DNA of 32,294 nucleotides from CAVHXA01 sp963639765 (GCA_963639765.1 CAVHXA010000020.1:1-32294), one strand, 5' to 3'. Shown: positions 1-7,564, counted from the first letter of the stretch. Translations and numbers: made by a program. The notes: generated by a model not told the origin, from the sequence alone.

Positions 1-62
1 CAGCTGGATAGAGTGACTGGCTACGAACCAGTAGGTCGGGGGTTCGAGTCCCTCCTGGCGCG
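1..62 (+). tRNA. tRNA-Arg (anticodon ACG), 5' end cut off by the window
   Basis: The 3' part of a tRNA is visible. The D-arm end (CAGCTGGATAGAG) is followed by an anticodon stem ACTGG/CCAGT closing the 7-base loop CTACGAA, which puts ACG at the anticodon position. The T arm has the loop TTCGAGT, then come the 3' acceptor strand CTGGCGC and discriminator G at 62. CCA is not encoded. The 5' acceptor strand lies outside the window. The anticodon ACG reads CGN arginine codons after A34 deamination. This is the only plus-strand gene seen and it converges on the flavoprotein gene. Confidence 0.93.
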
Positions 63-71
63 TAACGAAAA

Positions 72-106
72 ATCACCCTGGAATTTCTTCCAGGGTGGTC
101 TTTTTT
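72..106 (+). terminator. Bidirectional intrinsic terminator after tRNA-Arg
   Basis: The arms CACCCTGGAA (74-83) and TTCCAGGGTG (88-97) form a perfect 10-bp stem with loop TTTC, followed by TTTTTT at 101-106. On the minus strand the same stem is followed by ATTTTT, so it can also end transcription from the flavoprotein gene that stops at 130. Confidence 0.92.
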
Positions 107-129
107 GTCCGTTTTATGCTATTTTATTT

Positions 130-1923
130 TCACTGCAGCCCTGCTACGTGATCGCCTACAATACGGCCGAGTGTCATAGCGATTCCGATAGAGACGCCGG
201 AAACCGGTGTTGTATACATCATCGGAAAACGATTTCCGCAACAGTTTCCGGTGGCAAACAAGCCGGCAATCGGTTCATCGTCTTTATTTAAAACCTGCTG
301 TGCACCGTCGGTGTTGAGACCGGCTACCGTAACCATCAGGAAGCCGACCTTTCGGTTGTTTTCACAATAGGCGTAGAACGGTCCCTGCTGGATGGGATGC
401 AGTTGACGCGGATCCTTTGCAAAATCCAGATCCTTTCCGAGCCGCGCCAGTTCGTTATAGCGTTCAATCTGGCTTAAAAATGTCTGTTTGGTTTCGCCAC
501 TCAGACCAAGAAGGTCCGCCAGCTCATCCAGAGTGTCAGCGCAGACCATGAAATCCGGATTTTCGTCTTTCTTTCCCGGCGGGCCCGGGCTGCGCATAAC
601 CATTTTCCCCTGTTTGCGTGCCTGTTCAAGCTGCATGCGAATTCCGCCGAGGCTGCGTTCGCTCACCTCAACTGCTGTGTGGTCCAGAGTCTGACATTGC
701 AGCTCCTCTTCCCAGTTTGAATCCCAGATGGCGTAAATTGGTCCCTTCGGCTGACGTGCGCCCTGAAGCCCGGCGCCCCAATAACCCATAATACCCTCGT
801 TTGTATAGCGCTTTGCGTACTTGTTCAGACGTAGAAATGCAGAGCCATCCATCGGGCCCGCAGCGCCGCCGACACAGCACCACATACCACCTCTTGGCCC
901 CGGCTCCATTACACCGCCGGCCCACAGGCCCATCTGAATTCCCTTTCCTTTCCGTCCCGCCGGAGAATAGGCATACTTTTCGCCGTTTCCGGTCAAATCC
1001 GCATATTCTGTCAGCAAATCCATAACCATCTCTTTGTTGCCGGAAAAATCCCCCGCCGCCAGAATTACGCCTTTCTTTGCCAGAAAGCGTGTATATTCTT
1101 TTTTATAGTTGTGGCCAAGCAGGGCAACAACACGCCCGGTATCGTCCTGCTCCAGCTGTTCACCGGTTATGCCGTAAAAAAATCGTACTCCGCGCTGCTC
1201 GATATACTCGTGGGTAAATTCCATTGCCTCGAGCAGACTCATTGGCTGAAACCCGCCCGGACCGCTGCGGCCGTTTCCGCCTTCTTCCTCGCCTGTGTTC
1301 GGCATTCTGTCCGGTCCGCCTGCATCCGAGCCCTCAGCCGGTCCGCCGGGGCCCTGGCCAGGACCGCCGGGGCCGTCGGGACCCTCGCCGGGTCCGCCGG
1401 GACCGCCCGGAAATGCACCCATCTTTTTTGCCTGCGTATTGCAGAACATGGCATCGCCGACATAATTGCGATAGCCATTGAGTTCACCGGTGAAATATTT
1501 TGGCTTTGGACTCATGAAAATCTCGATGGAATCGATTATTTCCTGTGGGAGAATATCGATAAACCAGTCGAATGCCTCGCCGGAGTGGTATGCAAACTGA
1601 CGGACCAGCTCCGGCTGGGCGCGATTGAGACTTCGACGCTGCCAGTCGGCAATAATATCAACCGGGTCAACGTATTCTGCGCCGCGGTCAAGCATGAATT
1701 TGGAATTTACCGTTCCGCACTGTGCACCATAGCAGTCAAACCGGCCACGCTGCTGCTGTTCAACCACGATTACGCTGGCCCCGGCCTCCATTGCCGCACG
1801 GGCAGCAGCAGTGCCGGAATAGCCGGCGCCCAGAATAACTATATCTGCCTCAACCGTTTGCAGAATCTTTTCTTCTGGCACCGCTGCCGGCTTTTGCATC
1901 CAGCTTTTTTGAGAAAAGTCCAT
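130..1923 (-). CDS. FAD-dependent oxidoreductase, fumarate reductase/SDH flavoprotein-like (FAD_binding_2)
   Basis: About 597 aa. The N-terminal Rossmann motif ILGAGYSG (residues 30-37, GxGxxG) followed by an acidic strand end (VVEQ) binds FAD. The C-terminal half carries the family pattern of a second FAD-contacting region (GLNTDGAQQV, GLFATGNCCGN, GVSIGIAMTLGRIVG). The family reduces or dehydrogenates small organic acids, steroids or related compounds; the substrate here cannot be assigned. There is no signal peptide and no FMN-binding domain, so it is probably cytosolic. A Gly/Pro-rich insert lies at residues about 168-227. I chose the ATG at 1923 because AAAGGCGG stands 6 bases before it; a longer open frame to 2202 would start before the promoter. 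It is monocistronic, with its own promoter at 1963-1991 and the shared terminator at 72-106. Confidence 0.88.
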   Translation of the reverse strand: MDFSQKSWMQKPAAVPEEKILQTVEADIVILGAGYSGTAAARAAMEAGASVIVVEQQQRGRFDCYGAQCGTVNSKFMLDRGAEYVDPVDIIADWQRRSLNRAQPELVRQFAYHSGEAFDWFIDILPQEIIDSIEIFMSPKPKYFTGELNGYRNYVGDAMFCNTQAKKMGAFPGGPGGPGEGPDGPGGPGQGPGGPAEGSDAGGPDRMPNTGEEEGGNGRSGPGGFQPMSLLEAMEFTHEYIEQRGVRFFYGITGEQLEQDDTGRVVALLGHNYKKEYTRFLAKKGVILAAGDFSGNKEMVMDLLTEYADLTGNGEKYAYSPAGRKGKGIQMGLWAGGVMEPGPRGGMWCCVGGAAGPMDGSAFLRLNKYAKRYTNEGIMGYWGAGLQGARQPKGPIYAIWDSNWEEELQCQTLDHTAVEVSERSLGGIRMQLEQARKQGKMVMRSPGPPGKKDENPDFMVCADTLDELADLLGLSGETKQTFLSQIERYNELARLGKDLDFAKDPRQLHPIQQGPFYAYCENNRKVGFLMVTVAGLNTDGAQQVLNKDDEPIAGLFATGNCCGNRFPMMYTTPVSGVSIGIAMTLGRIVGDHVAGLQ

Positions 1924-1962
1924 AGGATACCGCCTTTCCATTGTCTTATTCGTATACCAATC

Positions 1963-1991
1963 ACTATAGCAGAAAAAAGTGCCTGTGTAAA
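1963..1991 (-). promoter_or_regulatory. SigA-type promoter of the flavoprotein gene
   Basis: On the minus strand TTTACA (1991-1986), a 17-base spacer and TATAGT (1968-1963) form a good -35/-10 pair. The start codon is about 40 bases downstream of -10. It lies in a 326-base intergenic stretch (1924-2249) that otherwise holds only the inverted repeat at 2144-2182. Confidence 0.75.
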
Positions 1992-2143
1992 GGCAAACGC
2001 ATGCAAATTCAGGATCGTTTCCGTTTGGGACCTGTTCCTTCCATATTCGTTTTTCCGCCGATCTGCGCAGATTTTTCTGTAAATTTTCTCCTGTAACAGA
2101 TGAGTTTCGCGTTGTTTGAAAAGGTTTTCTGCCGGGATATAAA

Positions 2144-2182
2144 TATCGGGAGAAATCACGGAACAGATGATTTCTCCCGATA
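2144..2182 (-). terminator. 15-bp perfect inverted repeat, probable terminator of the CNNM gene
   Basis: TATCGGGAGAAATCA (2144-2158) and its exact complement (2168-2182) flank a 9-base loop, about 67 bases after the CNNM-family stop codon. On the minus strand the stem is followed by ATATTTATATCC, AT-rich but not a clean T run, so it is an atypical terminator. A role in mRNA 3'-end protection is possible instead. Confidence 0.6.
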
Positions 2183-2249
2183 AGTGCAAAACCATATTTC
2201 AAAAAAGTTCAGCTGTATCAGAATCGGCTTTGCTGCCTGCTGCAGCATG

Positions 2250-3593
2250 TTATTCCTCCTGATCGGGCGGCTGCTCCGGCTCGGGAAGTTTTTTTATTGT
2301 GGCCAGAGAAATCTGATGCTCGTCGATGCGGCTGATATGTATGTGCAGGCCGCAGGTATCGAGATCGATGTTCTGATCACCGTTGGCTGGGATAATGCCC
2401 AGTTCGTCAAAAACAAGGCCGGTCAGCGTATCGTGATCTTCCTGGTCCAGCTTGATGTTCAGGGCCTCCTCGATGTCGCTGAGTTCGACATTTCCGGTGA
2501 GAGAAAGCGTATCATCATCCAGTTTTTTGATGCTCGGCTGCGTGCCGTCGTCGACGGTATTGTCGTCGAGAAGATCGCCGACAAGCTGTTCGACAAGGTC
2601 GCTGAGCGTGACAATGCCGACCATTCCGCCATATTCGTCCAGCACCACAGCAAGCGAATTGCCGCTTCGTTTCATGTTGCGAAACAGCACGTCCGCCTTT
2701 ACGGTCTCCGGGACAAAATAGGCCGGGCGCACTGCCTGTGTCATCACATTTTCACGGCTTTTGTCATCCAGCCGGAAATAATCCTTGGCGTTCAGTATGC
2801 CGACAACATTGTCTGCGGAGTCCTGGCATACCGGGTATAGCGTGTGCCGTGTGCTGTGGATCGTGGCTGCCCACGCATCCATTGGTTCGTCGAGCCAGAG
2901 GAGGTCTACATCCGTGCGGTGCGTAGCGACCTCGCCGGCCTGTATGTCGTCGAACTCAAATACGTTTTGGATGAATTCCTTTTCTTCGTGGTCAATTCCG
3001 CCCTGCTCACTGCTGGCATCCACCATCATGCGAATGTCTGCCTCGCCAAGCTGTTCGTCTTCTTCGTTGGGGTCTATACCCATCAGACGCAGCACTCCGT
3101 TGGTGGAAACGGACAGCAGCCACACAATCGGAGCAAACAGTCTGGAGATCACAGTGATGATTCCGGAAATGCCCAAAGCCAGCTGCTCAGCCTTTTTCAT
3201 GGCGATCCGCTTTGGGACCAGCTCGCCGAAAATCAGTGTGAAATAGGACAGAACCAGGGTGATAAGAATTACGGCTATTGTGTCAAGGGCCGGCGTTTCT
3301 GGAATGCCAAGCCTTATGAGCACGCTGACCAGTCCGTCTGAGAAGTTTTCTGCAGCAAACGCACTGCCCAGAAACCCGGCAAGGGTAATGGCTACTTGAA
3401 TTGTTGCAAGAAATTTGGCCGGCTGCGCGGTCAGCTTGCTCAGGCGCCTGGCTTTTTTGTTTCCGTCGGCACATAATTTGCCTAGCTTAACTTCATTGAC
3501 AGAAAGCACGGCGATCTCTGCACAGGCAAAGACAGCATTAAGCATAACGAGGATGAGCTGCAGAACAAGCATCCATCCTATTGAAGAGTCCAA
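2250..3593 (-). CDS. CNNM/CBS/CorC_HlyC-domain membrane protein (HlyC/CorC family, 'hemolysin-like')
   Basis: 447 aa, normal length for the family. The N-terminal CNNM (DUF21) domain spans about residues 1-195 with hydrophobic segments near 8-28, 60-80, 107-127 and 140-165 and the conserved GELVPKRIA motif after the third. A CBS pair (about 210-335) and a C-terminal CorC_HlyC domain (about 350-430) follow. Characterised relatives are linked to Mg2+ efflux or divalent-ion homeostasis, with the CBS pair binding nucleotides; the old name hemolysin is not supported by mechanism. The start is TTG at 3593, preceded by AAAGGAG at a 9-base spacing. A strong promoter at 3794-3821 and a roughly 190-nt structured leader precede it, which suggests regulation at the RNA level. 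Confidence 0.93.
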   Translation of the reverse strand: MDSSIGWMLVLQLILVMLNAVFACAEIAVLSVNEVKLGKLCADGNKKARRLSKLTAQPAKFLATIQVAITLAGFLGSAFAAENFSDGLVSVLIRLGIPETPALDTIAVILITLVLSYFTLIFGELVPKRIAMKKAEQLALGISGIITVISRLFAPIVWLLSVSTNGVLRLMGIDPNEEDEQLGEADIRMMVDASSEQGGIDHEEKEFIQNVFEFDDIQAGEVATHRTDVDLLWLDEPMDAWAATIHSTRHTLYPVCQDSADNVVGILNAKDYFRLDDKSRENVMTQAVRPAYFVPETVKADVLFRNMKRSGNSLAVVLDEYGGMVGIVTLSDLVEQLVGDLLDDNTVDDGTQPSIKKLDDDTLSLTGNVELSDIEEALNIKLDQEDHDTLTGLVFDELGIIPANGDQNIDLDTCGLHIHISRIDEHQISLATIKKLPEPEQPPDQEE

Positions 3594-3643
3594 GGTGATA
3601 TTCTCCTTTCAGAAGCAAAACAGAAATCTGCAAATAAACACAC

Positions 3644-3750
3644 AAAGGCATGACCCTGACGCAAAAAGCGTGAGCCATGCCCTATCTAAGCTGCAATTTC
3701 TATTTTTCTTCGTCCAGGGGTAGAGTCGCTGGCGGCTGTGTCCATGGCTG
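3644..3750 (-). promoter_or_regulatory. Structured mRNA leader of the CNNM gene with alternative hairpins (candidate riboswitch/attenuator)
   Basis: On the minus-strand RNA, AGCCATG (3749-3743) can pair with CATGGCT (3679-3673), enclosing about 63 nt. Alternatively GGCATG (3681-3676) pairs with CATGCC (3652-3647), with an inner stem CTCACGC/GCGTCAG (3674-3668, 3662-3656, one C-C mismatch) and a T5 loop. The pairings share the CATG at 3679-3676, so they exclude each other. The second hairpin is followed by the T-rich stretch TTTGTGTGTTTATTT, like a weak terminator. I did not recognise a known ion-riboswitch consensus (M-box, yybP-ykoY) here. Confidence 0.5.
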
Positions 3751-3793
3751 AGAAAAAACCTCCTCTATGAGATACATAATACAGTGTTTTTTA

Positions 3794-3821
3794 ATTATAT
3801 CACATTTCAGCGCGTTGTCAA
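3794..3821 (-). promoter_or_regulatory. Strong SigA promoter of the CNNM gene
   Basis: Minus-strand TTGACA (3821-3816), a 16-base spacer and TATAAT (3799-3794) are both perfect hexamers. Transcription would begin near 3787, giving a leader of about 190 nt before the TTG start. This intergenic stretch (3594-3959) also holds the jag terminator; nothing else was seen in it. Confidence 0.88.
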
Positions 3822-3893
3822 TACTGTATTACCCGCCAGTTTGTCATGCAGCGACGGAAGCCAAAGCCGCAAACTATACGGCATAGGGCACTG

Positions 3894-3927
3894 AAAAAAC
3901 AGGCATGACCGAAATCATGCCTGTTTT
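3894..3927 (-). terminator. Intrinsic terminator of the rpmH-rnpA-yidD-yidC-jag cluster
   Basis: On the minus strand CAGGCATGA and TCATGCCTG form a 9-bp stem with loop TTTCGG, followed directly by TTTTTT. Flanking A/T bases extend the stem to 13 bp. It begins about 33 bases after the jag stop codon. Confidence 0.92.
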
Positions 3928-3959
3928 ATTTTAAGCAGAGAGATGATGCTGCACTTTGT

Positions 3960-5000
3960 TTATTTTCCGGCCGGGGTGCTTTTGTAGCGGCTGTAGGCTA
4001 CTACAATGCGTCGATTCGGTTCGGTACCCGTGGAATAGGTGGTCACATCGGCATATTCCTGCAGAGCAGCATGAATCACATGACGTTCATACGCGTTCAT
4101 GGGCTCAAGCGTAATGTTTCGGCGATAACGGACCACTTTCGCAGCTACTTTTTCCGCCAGCCTCTGCAGGGACTCCTCCCGCTTGGCGCGATAGTTTTCG
4201 GCATCCACGTTGATGCGGATATGTCCCTTTCCGCTTCGATTCAGGCAGTAGTTGGTCAGATGCTGAATAGCATCGAGGGTATCCCCGCGCCGGCCGATGA
4301 GAACACCCAGATTCTCGCCGATGAGCTCGGTTTTGTAGGTGTCGCCATCGACCCGCACGGTACTGGCATGGGCGTTGGCGCCCATATGCTGCATCAGCCC
4401 GTTCAGGAAGGTGTTGATTTTTTCTTCGGTGCTGCCCGGAGCAGCAGGTGCAATCTCTGCAGAGACAGGCTCATCCCTGATCTCGGAGGCTGCGGTCTGG
4501 CGCTTTGTTTCAGGCAACGGCTTTGCCGCCGCGCTGTTTGGCTTCGTTTCTGCCGGCTTTTTGGCTTCGACCCTGCGTGTTTTTTCGTGCCTCTCTCCAC
4601 GCGGTGCCTGCTGGCGGCCGTGCGTGCTGCTCTGTTTTGCAGCGGCAGTCGGTTTTTGTTCTTCGGCCGCCTGTTTTGCTGCGGCTTCGGCCGCAGCAGC
4701 CCGTTCAGCTTCTTCGGCCTGCTTTTCAGCCTGGCGCAGAGCAAATTTTGAGGGCTTTTTGTTGCGTGATGCAGAAGACAGTGCCGGCTTTGGAGCTTCG
4801 GGCTCATCAGCAATATCGTTGTCCGGAGCTTCGTAGGTTGCGCGGATGCGGGCAGGTGCGGCACCTATTCCGAAAAAACCGCTTTTTGCATTTTCAAGAA
4901 CCTCGACACTGATGCTGTCACGGTCCAGCCCCAGCGTGTCCATGGCTGCTTTTACGGCAAGATCGATGGTCTTGCCGGTTGTTTCAATGGATTTTTGCAT
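3960..5000 (-). CDS. jag: RNA-binding protein Jag/KhpB (Jag_N, KH and R3H domains)
   Basis: 346 aa. The Jag-N domain occupies residues about 1-52 (ends GFFGIGAAPARIR). An Ala/Lys/Glu/Arg-rich linker spans about 68-190. The KH domain carries the GRRG loop at 236-239. The R3H domain carries R306-x3-H310 in ERHVIH and ends at about residue 342. The family (KhpB/EloR) binds RNA, usually with KhpA, and affects elongation and cell division in other Firmicutes. The ATG at 5000 has AAGGAG 6 bases upstream. The gene starts 11 bases after the yidC stop, so it is probably co-transcribed with yidC, as in most Firmicutes. The linker of about 120 residues is long and low-complexity but lies outside both RNA-binding domains. 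Confidence 0.95.
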   Translation of the reverse strand: MQKSIETTGKTIDLAVKAAMDTLGLDRDSISVEVLENAKSGFFGIGAAPARIRATYEAPDNDIADEPEAPKPALSSASRNKKPSKFALRQAEKQAEEAERAAAAEAAAKQAAEEQKPTAAAKQSSTHGRQQAPRGERHEKTRRVEAKKPAETKPNSAAAKPLPETKRQTAASEIRDEPVSAEIAPAAPGSTEEKINTFLNGLMQHMGANAHASTVRVDGDTYKTELIGENLGVLIGRRGDTLDAIQHLTNYCLNRSGKGHIRINVDAENYRAKREESLQRLAEKVAAKVVRYRRNITLEPMNAYERHVIHAALQEYADVTTYSTGTEPNRRIVVAYSRYKSTPAGK

Positions 5001-5011
5001 ATGGCAGCTCC

Positions 5012-6394
5012 TTATTCACCCTTGGCCGAAGCATCGGCCTCGGGGCAATCGGCAGGATTGGCAGATTGGGTTGTATTTGTGTTCGGAACGTCTTCGTGCG
5101 GCGCAGAATCTATCTGTGGAAGATCAGCATCTGATACTTCAGATGAAGCGGTCGATTCGACAGACGAACCTGTGTCTGCATCCCGGGCAAAACGGGTCGG
5201 GTCGTAGGCTCGACCGCGGGAATACGGACGTGCCGCGTCAATCTGGCCCTGCATGGCGCGCTTGCGTTTCTCCAGCTCAGCCTCACGCTGCTGGCGCAGC
5301 TCAGCACGCTCTTCGTCGGTCAGCTTTCCTTCTACCTCGGGCAATTCCAAAGCCTTGGCCTGGTTTTTGATTTTACGTTTGCTCGTGTTTGGATTCTGTC
5401 CGGGATTTTTTGCCCGGTTTTCTTCCCATTTTTTCATGCGCTCGGCTTCAAGCTCTGCCTGCTCGGCTGCGCGTTGTGCCTTGATGGCATCCTCGGCATC
5501 ATAGACCTTGCGATAGTGCCTTGTAAGGATAAACTCCTGAAGCATGTTAAAAACAGCTTGCGCAATCCAGTAGATCTCGATGGCAGCCGGCATGACAAAG
5601 CCGATGTATACGCTGATCAGTGGCATGAGGATAAACATGGTTTTCATGCTGCTCTGTGTGGCGGCGATGGCATCGTTATCCGGGTTGCCCTTGTCGTCGG
5701 TTGTTACGGAGCTGTTGAGCTTTTGACTCATCCACGATGAAAGATAGTTGAACAGACCGGACAGAATGGGAATAAGGAACAGGCCAACGGCAGCCCAGGT
5801 AAAGGCCTCAACGCCGTCTTTCCAGAAATTCCACTGGGGAATGGCGCCAAGGTCCAGCCCAAGAAAGTCGAAGTTGAGATCGAGATAGTCCGGAATTACA
5901 GCCTTGATCTGATCCACAAAGTGGTGTGCATGGCTGGCCGTATAGACCTCTGAATAGTAGGCCGAACGTGCCGACATGGAAGAAAGATCTACGCCAAGCC
6001 CTTCCAGGGTGCCGGTAACCAACGAGATTTCGTCGGAGGTAAGCCTCTGGATGTAGGTCATGGGCTGTCGGATAACGTAGTACAGGCCGATAAGAATCGG
6101 AAACGGAATCAGCGACCAGAGGCAGCCCGTCATGGGGTTTACGCCTTCTTCTTTGTAAAGCTTTGAAACCTCGGCCTGATACTTCATTTTGTCGTTGCTG
6201 TATTGCCGCTCGAGTGCCTTCATACGGGGTGCAAGGCGGGACGTCTTCATCATGCTTTTCTTGCTTTTCATGGAGAGGGGAAGCAAAATCAGCTTAATGA
6301 CCAGAGCGAACAGAATCAGGGCCCAGCCCATGTTGCCGGTGAGCAGATACAGCATACGCAGAATCCACGCAAAGGGGCGCAGGATAGGGTTCAT
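5012..6394 (-). CDS. yidC: Membrane protein insertase YidC/OxaA (SpoIIIJ type)
   Basis: 460 aa, much longer than the roughly 260-290 aa of Bacillus SpoIIIJ. Hydrophobic segments lie near residues 21-40, 91-108, 199-217, 252-269 and 271-288. The cytoplasmic hairpin after the first (MKSKKSMMKTSRLAPRMKAL) is typical. The protein inserts membrane proteins, alone or with Sec. There is no lipobox cysteine, so it is not a lipoprotein like SpoIIIJ. The groove-lining Arg of E. coli and B. subtilis YidC aligns with Lys34 here (LVIKLILLPL). The C-terminal 170 residues are a charged cytoplasmic tail, basic then acidic. GGAGG stands 7 bases before the ATG. It is separated from yidD by 287 bases and followed 11 bases later by jag. 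Confidence 0.95.
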   Translation of the reverse strand: MNPILRPFAWILRMLYLLTGNMGWALILFALVIKLILLPLSMKSKKSMMKTSRLAPRMKALERQYSNDKMKYQAEVSKLYKEEGVNPMTGCLWSLIPFPILIGLYYVIRQPMTYIQRLTSDEISLVTGTLEGLGVDLSSMSARSAYYSEVYTASHAHHFVDQIKAVIPDYLDLNFDFLGLDLGAIPQWNFWKDGVEAFTWAAVGLFLIPILSGLFNYLSSWMSQKLNSSVTTDDKGNPDNDAIAATQSSMKTMFILMPLISVYIGFVMPAAIEIYWIAQAVFNMLQEFILTRHYRKVYDAEDAIKAQRAAEQAELEAERMKKWEENRAKNPGQNPNTSKRKIKNQAKALELPEVEGKLTDEERAELRQQREAELEKRKRAMQGQIDAARPYSRGRAYDPTRFARDADTGSSVESTASSEVSDADLPQIDSAPHEDVPNTNTTQSANPADCPEADASAKGE

Positions 6395-6675
6395 TCGTTA
6401 CCTCCAGTTTAATTGAACAGCATTGGCTGCCATGCAGTCGGAGTGCTTTCTGCGAGGCAGCAAACCGGACGGAATTCGGGATGCCCCGCCCGGAAAATTG
6501 GATCTTGTATTCGGAAATATCCGCTGCGGTGCAGGGCAGCTTTGTTTTTGCAAAAACAGTGCGGAAGCTTGTACCGATCCATGCAGAACCACGATTCTCA
6601 GAAATATCGCCGATATTTTCGAAAAAATCTGAATAATATTGAGTAAATACCTATGACAGAGTGCGTGGAGCTGTT

Positions 6676-6888
6676 TCAGGGTACAGGATCGTATATGTCA
6701 CCCCGATAAAAGGGGTTGCAGCGCAGAATACGCTTTAACGCCAGCCAGCCGCCGCGGACCGCTCCGTATTTCTCAACAGCCTGCAGAGCATATTCTGAGC
6801 AGGTTGGAACAAAACGGCAGCAGGGAGGCCGAAGAGGTGAAAGGTACTTTCGGTAGAGACGGATTATATACAAAAGCAGCCGTTTCAT
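6676..6888 (-). CDS. yidD: Membrane protein insertion efficiency factor YidD
   Basis: 70 aa. It shows the family pattern: an amphipathic N terminus (MKRLLLYIIRLYRKYLSPL), then CCRFVPTCSEYALQAVEKYG, GGWLALKRILRCNP and the C-terminal DPVP. YidD is a small peripheral membrane protein that assists YidC-dependent insertion. The ATG at 6888 overlaps the rnpA stop (ATGA), as is usual in this cluster. An upstream in-frame extension to 7038 would lie inside rnpA and is not favoured. Confidence 0.95.
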   Translation of the reverse strand: MKRLLLYIIRLYRKYLSPLRPPCCRFVPTCSEYALQAVEKYGAVRGGWLALKRILRCNPFYRGDIYDPVP

Positions 6889-7232
6889 GGCGCCTCGGAC
6901 TGTGTGAGACCCAGTTTTTCTGCAAGCTGCAGAAGGCTTGCCTGCAGCTGAGAAAAGCTGGCGTCTGCGGCACGACTGCGAGCAACTACAACAATATCCC
7001 AGCCGGAGCTGAATGTGGATTCGTTGAGGCGATAGCATTCACGCAAACGGCGGCGGATACGATTGCGGACAACGGCACAGCCCAGCTTGCGGCTGACCGT
7101 AACGCCCAGACGGTTGATCCGGAGGCGGTTGCGGCGGCAATACAGGGCAAGATGCCGATCTGCGGCAGTTTTTCCATTGCGGTAGAGACGGCGAAACTGG
7201 CTGTTTTGTTTTAGGGACTGAGAAAACTTCAT
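6885..7232 (-). CDS. rnpA: Ribonuclease P protein component
   Basis: 115 aa, normal length. The RNR signature appears as VVRNRIRRRLREC, and LGVTVSRKLGCAV precedes it. RnpA binds RNase P RNA and helps remove tRNA 5' leaders. I chose the ATG at 7232 (MKFSQSLK) because AGAGGGG lies about 6 bases before it; an ATG at 7256 adds 8 residues with a poorer site. rpmH precedes it by 85 bases including a stable hairpin, and yidD follows with an ATGA overlap. The RNA subunit gene is not in the window. Confidence 0.95.
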   Translation of the reverse strand: MKFSQSLKQNSQFRRLYRNGKTAADRHLALYCRRNRLRINRLGVTVSRKLGCAVVRNRIRRRLRECYRLNESTFSSGWDIVVVARSRAADASFSQLQASLLQLAEKLGLTQSEAP

Positions 7233-7262
7233 GGCGGCCCCTCTTGTCTGTGGCATGACACA

Positions 7263-7286
7263 GGGTGAACGGAAAACCGTTCACCC
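7263..7286 (-). promoter_or_regulatory. Stable hairpin between rpmH and rnpA
   Basis: GGGTGAACGG and CCGTTCACCC form a perfect 10-bp stem with a 4-base loop. No T tract follows on the minus strand, so it is probably a processing or stabilising hairpin that sets the higher level of rpmH mRNA relative to rnpA, rather than a terminator. The role is inferred. Confidence 0.65.
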
Positions 7287-7317
7287 CAATAGATGCAGGA
7301 TACTCTGAAACGGGCGA

Positions 7318-7452
7318 TTAGTAGGTGAGACGGTATCTGCCCTTTGCACGACGGCGAGCCAGAACCTTGCGGCCGTTGGCTGTCTTCATGCGCTTGCGGA
7401 AACCATGCTCCTTAGATCTCTGGAGCTTTTTGGGCTGATAGGTACGCTTCAT
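7318..7452 (-). CDS. rpmH: Large ribosomal subunit protein bL34
   Basis: 44 aa, the usual length. It begins MKRTYQPKKLQR and ends RRAKGRYRLTY, with the conserved HGFRKRM in between. It is a very basic structural protein of the 50S subunit. AGGAGG lies 6 bases before the ATG at 7452. It is the first gene of the rpmH-rnpA-yidD cluster and has its own promoter at 7565-7594. Confidence 0.97.
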   Translation of the reverse strand: MKRTYQPKKLQRSKEHGFRKRMKTANGRKVLARRRAKGRYRLTY

Positions 7453-7484
7453 GGAAACACCTCCTGAAAATTATAAATGCCGAA

Positions 7485-7538
7485 CAGCCGCCCCGTACGG
7501 CTGCCGCGAATCAAAACGCAAGACCCGCCCATGGCGGG
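7485..7538 (-). promoter_or_regulatory. rpmH 5' leader with two GC-rich hairpins
   Basis: CCCGCC/GGCGGG (7524-7538, 3-base loop) and CAGCCG/CGGCTG (7485-7503) form two short hairpins in the roughly 105-nt leader between the promoter and the rpmH ribosome site. Autogenous control of rpmH is possible but not shown. Confidence 0.45.
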
Positions 7539-7564
7539 CATTATCTGTATGACAGACGTTTCTG

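Noticed and set aside
1..130. Integration site of a genomic island at tRNA-Arg
   Set aside because: No integrase gene or repeat of the tRNA 3' end was seen in the window, and the neighbour is an ordinary chromosomal gene.
1111..2082. 323-codon plus-strand open frame opposite the flavoprotein
   Set aside because: It is antisense to a gene with clear FAD motifs and has no ribosome site or family resemblance.
1924..2202. In-frame N-terminal extension of the flavoprotein gene
   Set aside because: It would begin upstream of the promoter at 1963-1991 and lacks a ribosome site, while AAAGGCGG precedes the ATG at 1923.
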